Below, in pieces: positions 36,501 to 44,043 of a stretch of DNA of 64,000 nucleotides. The notes under the pieces are model-generated. The model worked only from the letters and a program-made list of their open reading frames with translations, searched no databases and was not told the DNA's origin. The position numbers and the translations under genes are program-made. Positions within the stretch are counted from its first letter, which is position 1; each line of letters starts with the position of its first letter. The stretch comes from JBDREC01 sp043820105 [NCBI: Pseudomonadota bacterium] (GTDB lineage: Bacteria; Bdellovibrionota_F; JAHFAK01). The DNA lies in the NCBI GenBank assembly GCA_043820105.1, contig JBDREC010000102.1:1-64000 (forward strand). Direction: 5' to 3'.

Positions 36501-39086
36501 GCCATCCTGACCCAGGGCTAGTTCCAATTCATGAGCCGGAACCATGGGAGTATTAAATTCAAGATGTTTTTCATAATGTTCATATTTCTCTTCAAAACCA
36601 AACAAGATTACATCACCAAAGCTCAATTTCATTGGTGTTCTTAAGCCAATAAATTTCATTGGCGTTCTTCTACGACTTGGCTTGCTTATACTTCCATCAG
36701 AGTGCTTGATGGCTAAACTTACTTTTGAAGAAATTGGGGCCATGGTCCAATACCCTGGTAATGCAGACGGCTTTTTCCCGCCCTCTTCGTCCATTATTGG
36801 TTCAAGCTGCCATACAAACTGGATATCTGCTGGCGTTTCAGCGGAGGGTTTTCTGACTAACATTATTTTTTCTTCAGTCACAATCCCGTAAACAGATGTT
36901 CCTGGCTTAAAATATGCATCCTTTAATTTTGTTTTTATCCTTTCATCAAGCTGGATTTCTTTTTCTTCTGATACCTTGACCGCTGCAACTCCTTCAAACA
37001 ACCAGTCTTCAAGCTGCTGTTTATCCATATTCAATGCAAGTGTAAACATAGAATCAAGCAAGGCATAAACAGAAACAAGCAGTTCTTCAGGTACATTTTC
37101 TATAATAATCTCTCTTATTAATTTTATTTGATCAAATTCCAGATAAATTTTTAAACTCGCCCTTTTTCCATCCAAACCATATCCAAAAATTTCATGAACT
37201 CTGGGAGTATTTGGATTTAACACTGCATCAGCAATAAAGGTTTTAGCATCTTTTATAGATATTTCAGGTAAGCCCGGATGAATATGAGCAGAAGATAAAA
37301 CAAGATCAGCTGCGGATTCTGCTTCATCTGAAACAGCTAATAAGGCATAATCAGATTGACTTGCCCCACCTTCTAAAAAAGAAACTTCACCAGTATCGTC
37401 TTTTCTAACTGAGTATTCATGGCCCGTCCGTTCGTGATGTTCATAAAGTTTCTCAATATCATCATTTCCCAGCAGCAACGACTGAACCTGGAGATCTTCA
37501 AAACGATTATCGTCATCAAAATGCTCCTTATTGTTAGCTGCAAAGGGATCAAAGGTCTCAGCCGGATCCTGCGTTAATTCCTGATACGCTCTTTGTCTTT
37601 CCGCATTTGGCAAATTGAGATTCTGAGGCCTGGCAAGTGGAATGCTTGCAAATATATCACGACCAGCAGCAATTGTTGCCTGTGGCTCCTGGATTGGGGA
37701 CTGCTCAGGAGAAACAGGTGCTCGCGGAGCCTCTGGTGAAATTGGCGAGTATTTCCCTTTTGGCAAATTGAGATTTCTGCCTCTATCCAGAGTAACTTCC
37801 ATTATTATTTGTGGTTCTGGCCTGGGTTTCGGGGTCTGTCTGAGCAGTTCAGTTCTGCCGGGAATTTCTTCGTTTAAAAAAGGGTCCGCTGGTTTTTCTT
37901 TTAATAAGGTATCGGCCTCTACAGATTGTATAGGGGCCCTGGAGGCAATTGGTTTCGGGACTTCACTGCCACCTTCTGTTAAGCCTTCGATAATATCAAT
38001 GGTCGCGGGCATAGCTTCAGGTGCCTGCATGGTGCTTCCCGGAATTTCTGTTTTCGGAATTTCAAGCAAGGTTATTCGGTTTCTGGAGGCAATTTCAAGA
38101 GCTGCTGGAGCTAATTCCTGCGGAATAGGAAGTGGCGAAGAAAATGTTTTTAAACCCGGATCCCAGATTAAATCCATAGGCTGCCTGATTGCAAGAGCAT
38201 TGATTTCTGCTGGACTTCTCGCTGCGCTGGCGAAATTTAAAGATCTAAAAAATGAATACGCGCTTTTTAGGGCTCTTTCTCCTCTTGGAACTAAAATCAG
38301 GGCTCCTAAAAATTCACCGCTATCCATTCCAAGTTCTTCAAGTATTCTATTGGTTTCAAGGTCAGCATCAGCCAGACCAAGTCTTACACTATCAATTATT
38401 ATATCTAGTCCATTTTTAGCGGCAATAAAGATACAAGCTATTCCAAGAGCATCAAGAGCAGCCATTACAATGGGCCTGGTTGGCGGACAAATAAAAAGAA
38501 TAAGGGCTCCTGCAATTAATGCTTTTACTCTTAAAGAAGAAAAATCAAAAACTTGCAAAAATCCACGGGATAATCTTTGCAGACCACTGGCTGTTTCTTC
38601 ATCCAGTCCATTTGTGAAAAAATCATACGCTGTTAAGTAATCAGCTCCTTCCATTTCATCATGCAATATTCCAATTGTAACAGACCCCCCTCCAAGTTTT
38701 TCCAATCTTTGAATCTCTGTGTCGCCTAAACGTCTTTGGACTTCAATTTTCAGAGCTTTTTCAAAACTTTCATGTAAATCAAATTCATGAACTATATACA
38801 TTACCAGAAAAACAACTTCCTCTTCAGTTCCACCAAGCGGCAGTTCCAAAGTTGCTGCAAGCAAGGTATCAGCCAAAACAAATACATTATCAAAAGAAAC
38901 TAAAGAAGAAGGTTTTATATAATCAGGATTTGTTTGAGAAGAAACATACTCACCATCATCCAAAATTACATCTGTTGGGCTTTGATCATTGCTTTCGTAT
39001 GGAAATATATTTTGAAAGAATATTAATGAAAATACGATGACAAAATAAAAACATTTTTTAGTTAAATTTACTTCAAGATAAAACAT
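30519..39086 (-). CDS. Giant exported protein: zinc-peptidase-like motif and C-terminal UbiB/ABC1 kinase-like domain
   Basis: A single 2855-codon frame. An N-terminal hydrophobic segment (KCFYFVIVFSLIFFQNIF) suggests export, and a second hydrophobic region lies near 190-235. Residues about 330-520 are proline-rich. Near 600 there is an HIHPGLPEISIKD segment resembling, but one residue short of, a JAMM motif. Near 1131-1136 HELGVH matches HExxH zinc peptidases. The middle 1300 residues look helical and repeat-like. From about 2545 to 2735 a UbiB/ABC1 fold appears: IASASMGDVFKATLPDGREV, FVKV, FHKDPHPGNVFFEP and WIDWG. Base composition is much richer in GC than neighbours (about half in places), suggesting horizontal acquisition. 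The location of a kinase-like domain outside the cytoplasm is puzzling. Function unknown. Confidence 0.85.
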   Translation of the reverse strand: MFYLEVNLTKKCFYFVIVFSLIFFQNIFPYESNDQSPTDVILDDGEYVSSQTNPDYIKPSSLVSFDNVFVLADTLLAATLELPLGGTEEEVVFLVMYIVHEFDLHESFEKALKIEVQRRLGDTEIQRLEKLGGGSVTIGILHDEMEGADYLTAYDFFTNGLDEETASGLQRLSRGFLQVFDFSSLRVKALIAGALILFICPPTRPIVMAALDALGIACIFIAAKNGLDIIIDSVRLGLADADLETNRILEELGMDSGEFLGALILVPRGERALKSAYSFFRSLNFASAARSPAEINALAIRQPMDLIWDPGLKTFSSPLPIPQELAPAALEIASRNRITLLEIPKTEIPGSTMQAPEAMPATIDIIEGLTEGGSEVPKPIASRAPIQSVEADTLLKEKPADPFLNEEIPGRTELLRQTPKPRPEPQIIMEVTLDRGRNLNLPKGKYSPISPEAPRAPVSPEQSPIQEPQATIAAGRDIFASIPLARPQNLNLPNAERQRAYQELTQDPAETFDPFAANNKEHFDDDNRFEDLQVQSLLLGNDDIEKLYEHHERTGHEYSVRKDDTGEVSFLEGGASQSDYALLAVSDEAESAADLVLSSAHIHPGLPEISIKDAKTFIADAVLNPNTPRVHEIFGYGLDGKRASLKIYLEFDQIKLIREIIIENVPEELLVSVYALLDSMFTLALNMDKQQLEDWLFEGVAAVKVSEEKEIQLDERIKTKLKDAYFKPGTSVYGIVTEEKIMLVRKPSAETPADIQFVWQLEPIMDEEGGKKPSALPGYWTMAPISSKVSLAIKHSDGSISKPSRRRTPMKFIGLRTPMKLSFGDVILFGFEEKYEHYEKHLEFNTPMVPAHELELALGQDGIRWRVMRADDKNQQIYKKVKANFELASSLLKKEAGIPLTVPLVIEQSVEFAGYDPEYISDFNDFGQIQAMRNWKKRMLAKVLDIAKDLLTEYSNISGFRIYVIRSGDIRVYYESPLKISSFRFDENVLENDESRYLQLEFRKNTAGLSGLEAAHFTMDPDTIPGQDEILPPFDAQEFKDLFRTGIINEGKLALAIRLIEHASPEWQRVIKKWKELVEKRGAEIEDKENAFPISFNLKSSWSRRGKYTDTRNELSDEIGLRRNASVFTLAHELGVHAMPINERHREVAALPYKEISDYSGAASFEAILFHLLDTRYQEEAQASYGAALLYRDLIAIGIPKDWLAPDEVEFFEKILDIINKEGISGYIRSRIYLGANHTRNYNKGKLLQLAALARANPALLADPSVEAVIAEHGVQIKTDSPLALLMTQAKKAIDEPSSANMAALTGTLLRSGATPSVDIPGIMSRVNEYKDLISGNKDVESTSFLGKQEATQNKVKILSAGRRQYEKYKLEFEEALQKATGIAKDINWSDPNGLLAFYRMTILIARQASGKEKTYYEDLIKNIAIVIQRNLAYIPKVDRIGGEIERSKIVVSDLLYFERARLERNLEKMLYHFGRISVSQFELFQLPLTPIAVVNNEEYLEKEKSIQRTNLGLRILTEALQDSYVKGNIPKAEIKKFILKVITKFRKYNQKKYYKYLYKVYHSEINKGDPKALEAFLITILAYDEEGILADAAYNLSKKWGSSPTTPAILAALLQARLGGLRLPLPGQAAKYGAINYGQDPLHSNAPYDKDWWRSVPVADDYDSEIGYLPGLYSALEYHRQLYNLWENPSKQHPFKDTNTYNQTIASDMPTFIWLDGPFPLPDSVVTFPSSQNAFIEQGLAVPSYAQMLRQLHYEIMMHKLNSEKAIPPIVFLRWNEEFKLALSEIGTDELSDLNQKIKNTAIWVIARLIVEASKMAATQGYLDIAQTMLDSSIESRQGGSLPAIFTLFNEAIQSALFTIAFFALPKEADRISKLEEIISEYKTMVELRRAGITPTEMLMFVKEFALNRAFRQAANELLHLASEHIAKFNPSSFQFREGVTLFIQIVNAANLTNEEKDNLLYELFDKVLPKVKKEAIGLDIREQIALFDWMDTAIFTRDTLEIISIYAKTESLIFARAKYAIDRIGSAKLPLDIRGRILNLAYRIEHYIDRVSPEIKNESNEEKLGRVSKDSDYQVALADVFPSRKVSVDLTMPVGKWNPVMVRRGLDDPTSAWEKIRLAIGGLTSAYPDLSENNIFNVYTAFVNNEIERAAKPSSELQEGLNTYQAFVERKTKGEDPRLNVAVSGSALGLKIFSAIEKVQLTGLLKIPAIAFALDLAEKTLSAHGELGDFEKEVLASVLEASNVPDARRKRELFLYIVNDSRYPIETRRIAAKGLAYASTFNKVLSALIEGYEKNPNHLQEKRLYCMVCEYWKRIGRLPDDYGMLILDENKNDPDNYFSKFDEALSDKELTIANLDAIKLESLSLKYGKYASLFITEISRYLEAKAPHNFIDSCVFKDDILKLIPPTTANIAKARQIMKKINFRKQERDETLDLLKLDLPNALMDLPKELKFIALRFFKQMPQDQLFSLIEDLKHIEKSQGRAETFCYLFERVGLPKLGQALSTMYGIIPTAERQVFARLFDQVPPSSSVEIKRTVERELRKPMHLLFATWDDVPIASASMGDVFKATLPDGREVFVKVAPDSKYNQNLQVGIETLSKVADDFEAAVKMGRFSLGIDIPSLIRRWLNDYRIQLSFLKEMRNGDKFRQRGYLVPEYLHEMSTQRVLVMLPASGKKLNELDDPGQRKEAAILYARQALKMLLIDKSFHKDPHPGNVFFEPETGLSWIDWGITGFITQDKLNKLFSLLMFLYAPGAKNSGQLKTLQRFLTQIASEASLSTGFDDELLRQGIDQLDWSLPPADNLVLLIDLAGQAGLYIDPEIMEAINFLLTVNGVVMDLDPGHNLLPDFMWVMSKR

Positions 39087-39302
39087 AATCCCATTTCTCC
39101 AATATCTTTAGCCATATTTATTGCGCAATATTACTACCGCATTTTTTATGCCAGAGCAGCATGCTTAATATTGTCTGTTATTTTAAGCTGTTAGGTGGTT
39201 TTGTTTTGATTTTTTATGTTTAAAAGAGAATTATTTTTACTCTTATTGCATTGCTTGCGACAAAAAGCTCTCAAAAAAATGAAGCATATCCATGGAAATT
39301 CT

Positions 39303-39680
39303 TTATTGTGCAGGTAAAATTCTTGCTTCCAGCTTTTTAAAAATTGAAATTATGTAATCTTTTTCCAAACCTGTTTCTCCCGCTGCATAATCAATAAATC
39401 CACAGCCATTGCTGATACCTTCAAAAATATTATATTCAGACACATCATGGGAAGACTGGCTATTGGACTGAAAGAACAGCCATAGGGCTGCAATGTCCAT
39501 AATTACATTGCTGTCAACCTCATTAAAACCATCTAAAGCTCTTGCAATCGCCTGAATTTCACGATACCGTCTCGTTGCCTCTTCCGGATCAACTGGTCTT
39601 GGGCCAACATATCTTTCTGTTCCTTTATCTATAAAGTACCTGGCAGGTAATTCGCAATGCCAGGGTAAGTGTATTCTATT
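39303..39680 (-). pseudogene. 5'-truncated gene remnant next to the giant gene
   Basis: A minus-strand frame open from 39680 to a stop at 39303 encodes protein-like sequence: WHCELPARYFIDKGTERYVG, PRPVDPEEATRRYREIQAIA, then RALDGFNEVDSNVIMDIAAL and a C-terminal IFKKLEARILPAQ. The first ATG (39500) lies in the middle of this conserved-looking stretch and no ribosome binding site or start exists earlier, so the 5' end seems lost. Composition is closer to the giant gene than to the AT-rich neighbours. Confidence 0.6.
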
Positions 39681-39711
39681 TTATTATTTATTCAATTAAC
39701 TTAATTGATAA

Positions 39712-40173
39712 TTATATATTCAGAGCCTGTTCAATTCTCTCCGCGAATTCATATATTGAACCTGTTTCAATTATTTCTCCTTTTTCATTTTTTCTTTCAA
39801 TATATGTTAGAGTTACATTTTTAAAAAGAACATCATTACGTATTGTTTGTTTGTTAAGAAAGCAGTTTCCTGTAGCAAAAAGGGGCAAAATTAAAAATCC
39901 AAAAAACCCTGAAACCTTCATACAATCATTATAATAATTTCGTCTTTTTGAAATCTGTTCATATGAATACCATTTTTTTGATCCTAAATTTATGCATTTA
40001 TCATCATCTGCCACAGGACATAATTCAAAACTGAAATTATTACCTTCTTGTGTAACTTTAATAAAATGAATAGCATTTATTTCATCCTTATCTGGATAAA
40101 CATTTGCTTTTGAGAAAACAGGAACAACCAATAAAAAACAAAGTAAAAAGATTAAAATTAATTTTAGTTTCAT
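39712..40173 (-). CDS. Exported hypothetical protein
   Basis: A 153-residue unknown with a signal peptide (LKLILIFLLCFLLVVPVFS). The mature region has four or five cysteines (FELCPVADDDKCINLG, NDCMKV, GNCFLN) and a second hydrophobic stretch SGFFGFLILPLFATG, which may be a membrane anchor. GGAG lies 11 bases before the ATG. No family recognised. Confidence 0.65.
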   Translation of the reverse strand: MKLKLILIFLLCFLLVVPVFSKANVYPDKDEINAIHFIKVTQEGNNFSFELCPVADDDKCINLGSKKWYSYEQISKRRNYYNDCMKVSGFFGFLILPLFATGNCFLNKQTIRNDVLFKNVTLTYIERKNEKGEIIETGSIYEFAERIEQALNI

Positions 40174-40246
40174 ATGGATTTTTCTCCTTTAATTCTTTGT
40201 AGAATAGGTCTAATAAAAAAAATCAGGTTTACACTTTTTGTTGTTT

Positions 40247-40455
40247 TCAATTCATCTCTTTTCCTTCATTAATGTATTTTAAGGCTTCCTTTGCCCACTC
40301 ATCTCCTGCTTCAGCTTCTTGTATTAATTTCTCATGTTCCTGATCTTTGATTTCTTTGTTTTCTTCTTTTATCTTTTCTTTATCACGCAAAAATAATTTT
40401 TTTCCTTTATTAACAATAACACCATTACACCAATAAACATCGCATAGAATTTCAT
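40247..40455 (-). pseudogene. Small membrane-anchored protein split by a shift at an A7 run
   Basis: From an ATG at 40455 with AAGGA seven bases upstream, the frame reads MKFYAMFIGVMVLLLIKEK, a good membrane anchor, and soon stops. The -1 frame continues as LFLRDKEKIKEENKEIKDQE, HEKLIQEAEAGDEWAKEALK and YINEGKEMN to a stop at 40247. The join is a run of seven A (40397-40403 as T on the plus strand) read as A-AAA-AAT, a classic -1 slippery heptamer. One more A, or a -1 slip, gives a continuous protein of about 69 residues: helix anchor plus charged coiled coil. Confidence 0.55.
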
Positions 40456-40684
40456 GCTTTGGTCCTTTTATTAAATATTATTATTAAAATAAAATACAAA
40501 ATAGAAACCAAACTAGAAATAGAATTTTATTCTATAATATCTAAGCATTAATTCGTTTTTAATAAAATTATAGTTCTATATTGTGTTTTTTTTCATCATT
40601 TAATGGAAAATAATGTCCCAAATGAGTCTAGAAGTTGCCTGGCTGGCAATTCGCGATTCGAGGGTAGGCACTAAAAACAATTTT

Positions 40685-41383
40685 CTATATTATAAAACTA
40701 AGCTCAAACACTGTTCCTGTTTCATTTAAATTACCATCTTCTTTTTTAATTTCTCCAGTATTTTTTATAGTCTTTTTTCTAGAAGGCGAAGATTCATGCT
40801 TTGTTTCTATTTGAATCATCAAAAAACCAAGTTCTTGTGCATTTTGTAAAATAGTTATTACTCCAAGTTCTTGATCGCCAAGAGCTTGTGTTTTTGCTTT
40901 TCCCTGCCCTATTCTCTCTTCAAATAATTGTTCAAAAATATCATCTTGAATTCCTTGTCCATTATCTTTTATTCTGAATATTAGTTCGCTGCCTTTTATT
41001 TTTATATCAACAGTTACAAGTCCATCTGGGTTTTCTAAATCTACAAATGAATCAAGAGCATTTTTGTATGCTTCTCTTAATAATTCATTTAAGCTAAAAT
41101 AGTCGTCTCTTGAAAATTTATTAATTTCTAAATCTTCAATCATATCTCTTAACTTTGAAGGTGAAAATGTTTGCTTAAAATTATCCTGAGCTGCACTTAA
41201 AATTAAGTTTCTTGGAAAGAGGTCATCTTCAAATTCGATTTCTTCTTTGTAAGTGGACATTATTTTTTCTTCTGATGCTTCAATTGAAGAAAAAAGATCG
41301 AGGCAGTTTGCAAAAGAACTAGAAATTAAGATTAACATTAGGATTGGGATTAGGATTAAAATTTTTATTTCTGATACTTTCAT
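40685..41383 (-). CDS. Exported GHKL (histidine-kinase-type) ATPase domain protein
   Basis: A 232-residue protein with a signal-peptide-like N-terminus (ILILIPILMLILISSSFANC) followed by a GHKL ATP-binding domain: N-box NELLREAYKNALDSF near 99-113 and G1 box DNGQGI near 140-145, then QALGDQELGVITI resembling the G2 region. There is no HisKA dimerisation domain or receiver, and ATP is not expected outside the cytoplasm, so an exported GHKL domain is odd; the N-terminus might instead be a membrane anchor leaving the domain inside. The hydrophobic core is encoded by a hexamer repeat. No strong ribosome binding site. Confidence 0.7.
   Translation of the reverse strand: MKVSEIKILILIPILMLILISSSFANCLDLFSSIEASEEKIMSTYKEEIEFEDDLFPRNLILSAAQDNFKQTFSPSKLRDMIEDLEINKFSRDDYFSLNELLREAYKNALDSFVDLENPDGLVTVDIKIKGSELIFRIKDNGQGIQDDIFEQLFEERIGQGKAKTQALGDQELGVITILQNAQELGFLMIQIETKHESSPSRKKTIKNTGEIKKEDGNLNETGTVFELSFII
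41322..41363 (-). repeat. Hexamer tandem tract encoding the signal-peptide core of the GHKL gene
   Basis: Seven 6-bp units of the form NNNATT on the plus strand (GAAATT, AAGATT, AACATT, AGGATT, GGGATT, AGGATT, AAAATT); in the coding strand they read AATCCT/AATCTT-like, the same motif as at the rimO frameshift. Confidence 0.75.
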
Positions 41384-41695
41384 AAATATGCCACTGTAAA
41401 GTTATTTTGCTCAAAACAAAAGGAGATAAGCTCTTATATTATTTGTAATTAGCAAGAATTATGCCATTATTTCATTGGCAACTTTCATATATCCCTTTGT
41501 TTTTATTGGAAAAGCTCAAAACCATATATAATAAGAAAGAGACAATGATGCCTCGTTTTATAAAAAAAGGAATTATATGAATATAGAAACGAATTGATTT
41601 AATTTTTGACAATTCTGTTATTGTATTTGATGAGTTGTTTTTATTAAGCGAGCTATAAATTTTATAATGTACACAATTATAGATAGGAACAATAA
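41384..41695. other. Intergenic region before ettA
   Basis: About 312 bases between divergent genes. A perfect -35-like TTGACA (41606-41611) points toward ettA but lacks a good -10 at the right distance. A 76-codon minus-strand frame here overlaps the ettA start and is not protein-like. No RNA gene seen. Confidence 0.4.
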
Positions 41696-43384
41696 ATGTC
41701 AAAAACCCAAGAACCTGAAAAAATAATATTTTCTATGATCGGTGTTTCACGAATGCACCCTCCTCAGAAAAAAGTTTTAAAAGATATTAATTTATCTTTT
41801 TTTTATGGAGCTAAAATTGGTATCTTGGGGCTTAATGGTTCAGGAAAATCAAGTCTGCTTAGAATTATTGCAGGGGAAGATAAAGAGTTTACAGGGGATG
41901 TTTCTTTTTCCAAAGAATATTCTATTGGATTTTTGCACCAGGAACCCCACCTTGATGACAGCAAGACTGTTCTTGAATGTGTCCAGGAAGGCGTGAAGGA
42001 AACCATTGACCTGCTCAAGGAGTTTGAGCTTATCAATGCAAGTTTTGAAAATGAAATGAGTGCAGATGAAATGGATACTCTTATTGAAAAACAAGCAAAA
42101 GTGCAGGAAATGATTGATCATAAAGATGCCTGGGAACTTGATCATCGCCTGGAGATTGCTATGGATGCGCTTCGTTGTCCTCCTGCTGACCGGATTGTCG
42201 CTACCCTCTCAGGTGGAGAGCGCAGACGGGTCGCTCTTTGCAGACTGCTCATTGAAGAACCTGACATTCTTTTGCTGGATGAACCGACCAATCACTTAGA
42301 CGCTGAATCAGTTTTTTGGCTGGAGAGATATCTACAAAAATACGCAGGAACAGTCATCGCAGTCACTCATGACCGCTATTTCCTTGATAATGTAGCAGGT
42401 TGGATTCTTGAACTCGACCGCGGTGAAGGAATTCCCTATAAAGGAAATTATTCTTCCTGGCTTGAACAAAAAGAACGCAGATTAAACATCGAAGCAAAAC
42501 AGGATGATAAAAGAAAGAAAACTCTCGCCAGGGAACTGGAATGGGTGCGGCAATCTCCCTCTGCCAGGCGGGCAAAAAATAAAGCTCGTATCGCCCAATA
42601 TCATAATCTACTGGCACAAGACAGAGAACAACTGGAAAAAGATTTGGAAATAGTTATTCCAGAGGCCCCAAGACTTGGTCAAAAAGTAATTGAAGCCGCG
42701 AATATTTCTAAAGCCTTTGGCGATAAACTTTTGTATGAAAACCTCAATTTCAGGCTTCCTCAAGGAGGAATTGTTGGAATCATTGGTCCAAATGGTGCCG
42801 GGAAAACAACTCTTTTTAAAATGATTCTTAAACAGGAAAAGCCGGATTCTGGGGATTTTGCAATTGGAGATACTGTATCTATAAGTTACGTAGCGCAAGA
42901 CCGTTTTCCCAAGGATGACAAACGAACAATTTGGGAAGTAATATCCGAAGGTAATGATATTATCAAAATTGGAAATCGCGAGGTTAATTCCAGAGCCTAT
43001 GTAGCGCGTTTTAATTTTTCAGGTGGCGATCAACAAAAACCCGTGGATACTCTATCTGGAGGAGAAAGAAATCGGGTCCATTTAGCTAATGCCCTTAAAA
43101 ACCCAGGCAATGTCTTGCTTCTGGATGAACCAACCAATGATCTTGATGTTAATACTATCCGTTCCCTAGAAGAAGCTCTGCTTACCTTTACAGGCTGCGC
43201 CGTAATCATCAGTCATGACCGCTGGTTTTTAGATCGTGTTGCAACACATATTCTTTCCTTTGAGGGTAACAGCCAAGCTTACTGGTTTGAAGGCGGTTTT
43301 TCTGATTATGAAAGTGATAAAGTGAAAAGACTTGGAAAATCAGCGAACCAACCGCATCGAATACAGTATAAGAAAATAAATTAA
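41696..43384 (+). CDS. ettA: Energy-dependent translational throttle protein EttA
   Basis: ABC-F ATPase that binds the ribosomal E site and gates entry into elongation according to the ATP/ADP ratio. Two ABC domains: GLNGSGKSS and LSGGERRR in the first, GPNGAGKTT and LSGGERNR in the second, with two DEPTN Walker B regions. Between residues about 95-145 an arm insertion and a linker containing WVRQSPSARRAKNKARIAQY identify EttA within ABC-F. The length of 562 fits. AGGAAC precedes the ATG. The gene is somewhat richer in GC than its neighbours, consistent with strong codon selection or transfer. Confidence 0.95.
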   Translation: MSKTQEPEKIIFSMIGVSRMHPPQKKVLKDINLSFFYGAKIGILGLNGSGKSSLLRIIAGEDKEFTGDVSFSKEYSIGFLHQEPHLDDSKTVLECVQEGVKETIDLLKEFELINASFENEMSADEMDTLIEKQAKVQEMIDHKDAWELDHRLEIAMDALRCPPADRIVATLSGGERRRVALCRLLIEEPDILLLDEPTNHLDAESVFWLERYLQKYAGTVIAVTHDRYFLDNVAGWILELDRGEGIPYKGNYSSWLEQKERRLNIEAKQDDKRKKTLARELEWVRQSPSARRAKNKARIAQYHNLLAQDREQLEKDLEIVIPEAPRLGQKVIEAANISKAFGDKLLYENLNFRLPQGGIVGIIGPNGAGKTTLFKMILKQEKPDSGDFAIGDTVSISYVAQDRFPKDDKRTIWEVISEGNDIIKIGNREVNSRAYVARFNFSGGDQQKPVDTLSGGERNRVHLANALKNPGNVLLLDEPTNDLDVNTIRSLEEALLTFTGCAVIISHDRWFLDRVATHILSFEGNSQAYWFEGGFSDYESDKVKRLGKSANQPHRIQYKKIN

Positions 43385-43443
43385 ACCTATATTGGTACGA
43401 ATTTTGCTTTAACTTCTTTAGGTATATATCTTTAGGAGGAAAA

Positions 43444-43911
43444 ATGAAAAGCTTCTTTAGACAATACTTAAAAGATATTACCCTGAAAGATTGTTTGTTT
43501 GAGAATCCAACATTGACAGATCTATATTCTGCAGATGATAATCTTAGTTTACTTGTAACACGAGCTGATGGATTTACCGTTGAGAATTGTGAATTTATTA
43601 GAGACGAGAATCATGTTGGTAAAGGAGTTCATTTCTGGCAAACCCATAACAGTAAAATCATTAATTCAGTCTTTGATGGATTTTTTTTCACTTTTATAAA
43701 TATTTATGGTGCGTTAAAAGATAGTGATAGCAACTTTCCAAGAGAATACAGAACATTTAACACCCTGATTGAAAATAACCTTATCGAAAACGGGTGTGTT
43801 TTATTATCAAACGGAACATTTGGAGAGGGTTTTATGATTTTAAATAATCAAGCAAAAGATTTTATTTATAATGACACATCTCCAGTTACTGTTAATAATA
43901 AAATATTCTAG
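43444..43911 (+). CDS. Right-handed beta-helix fragment-like protein
   Basis: A 155-residue protein with repeated coils such as ITLKDCLFENPTLTDL, FTVENCEFIRDENHV, SKIINSVFDGFFF and NTLIENNLIENGCVLL, typical of right-handed parallel beta-helices. No signal peptide or catalytic residues are apparent, and it is far shorter than secreted members of the superfamily, so it may be a truncated copy, yet it has an intact TAGGAGG ribosome binding site. No enzyme function can be assigned. Confidence 0.6.
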   Translation: MKSFFRQYLKDITLKDCLFENPTLTDLYSADDNLSLLVTRADGFTVENCEFIRDENHVGKGVHFWQTHNSKIINSVFDGFFFTFINIYGALKDSDSNFPREYRTFNTLIENNLIENGCVLLSNGTFGEGFMILNNQAKDFIYNDTSPVTVNNKIF

Positions 43912-44043
43912 GCAATAAGCTAAAATGATCCTGAAAAATAAAATAACTTTTATTATGTAAAATTACCTGCCTGCTACTTTTCCCTTGCGTATTGCGTCAT
44001 TTTATTATATGTGATTTTATCAAACGTTATAAAGGTGATAAAA

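Noticed and set aside
37240-37300. JAMM deubiquitinase-type active site in the giant protein (HIHPGLPEISIKD)
   Set aside because: The spacing between the second His and the Ser is one residue short and no upstream catalytic Glu could be located, so I only mention it as resemblance.
37642-38640. 332-codon plus-strand frame opposite the giant gene
   Set aside because: It is antisense to a frame with recognisable domains, is Gly/Ser-rich low complexity, and reflects the GC-rich, proline-rich coding on the other strand.
41472-41702. 76-codon minus-strand frame upstream of ettA
   Set aside because: It overlaps the ettA start, has no ribosome binding site, and its sequence is typical of AT-rich noise.
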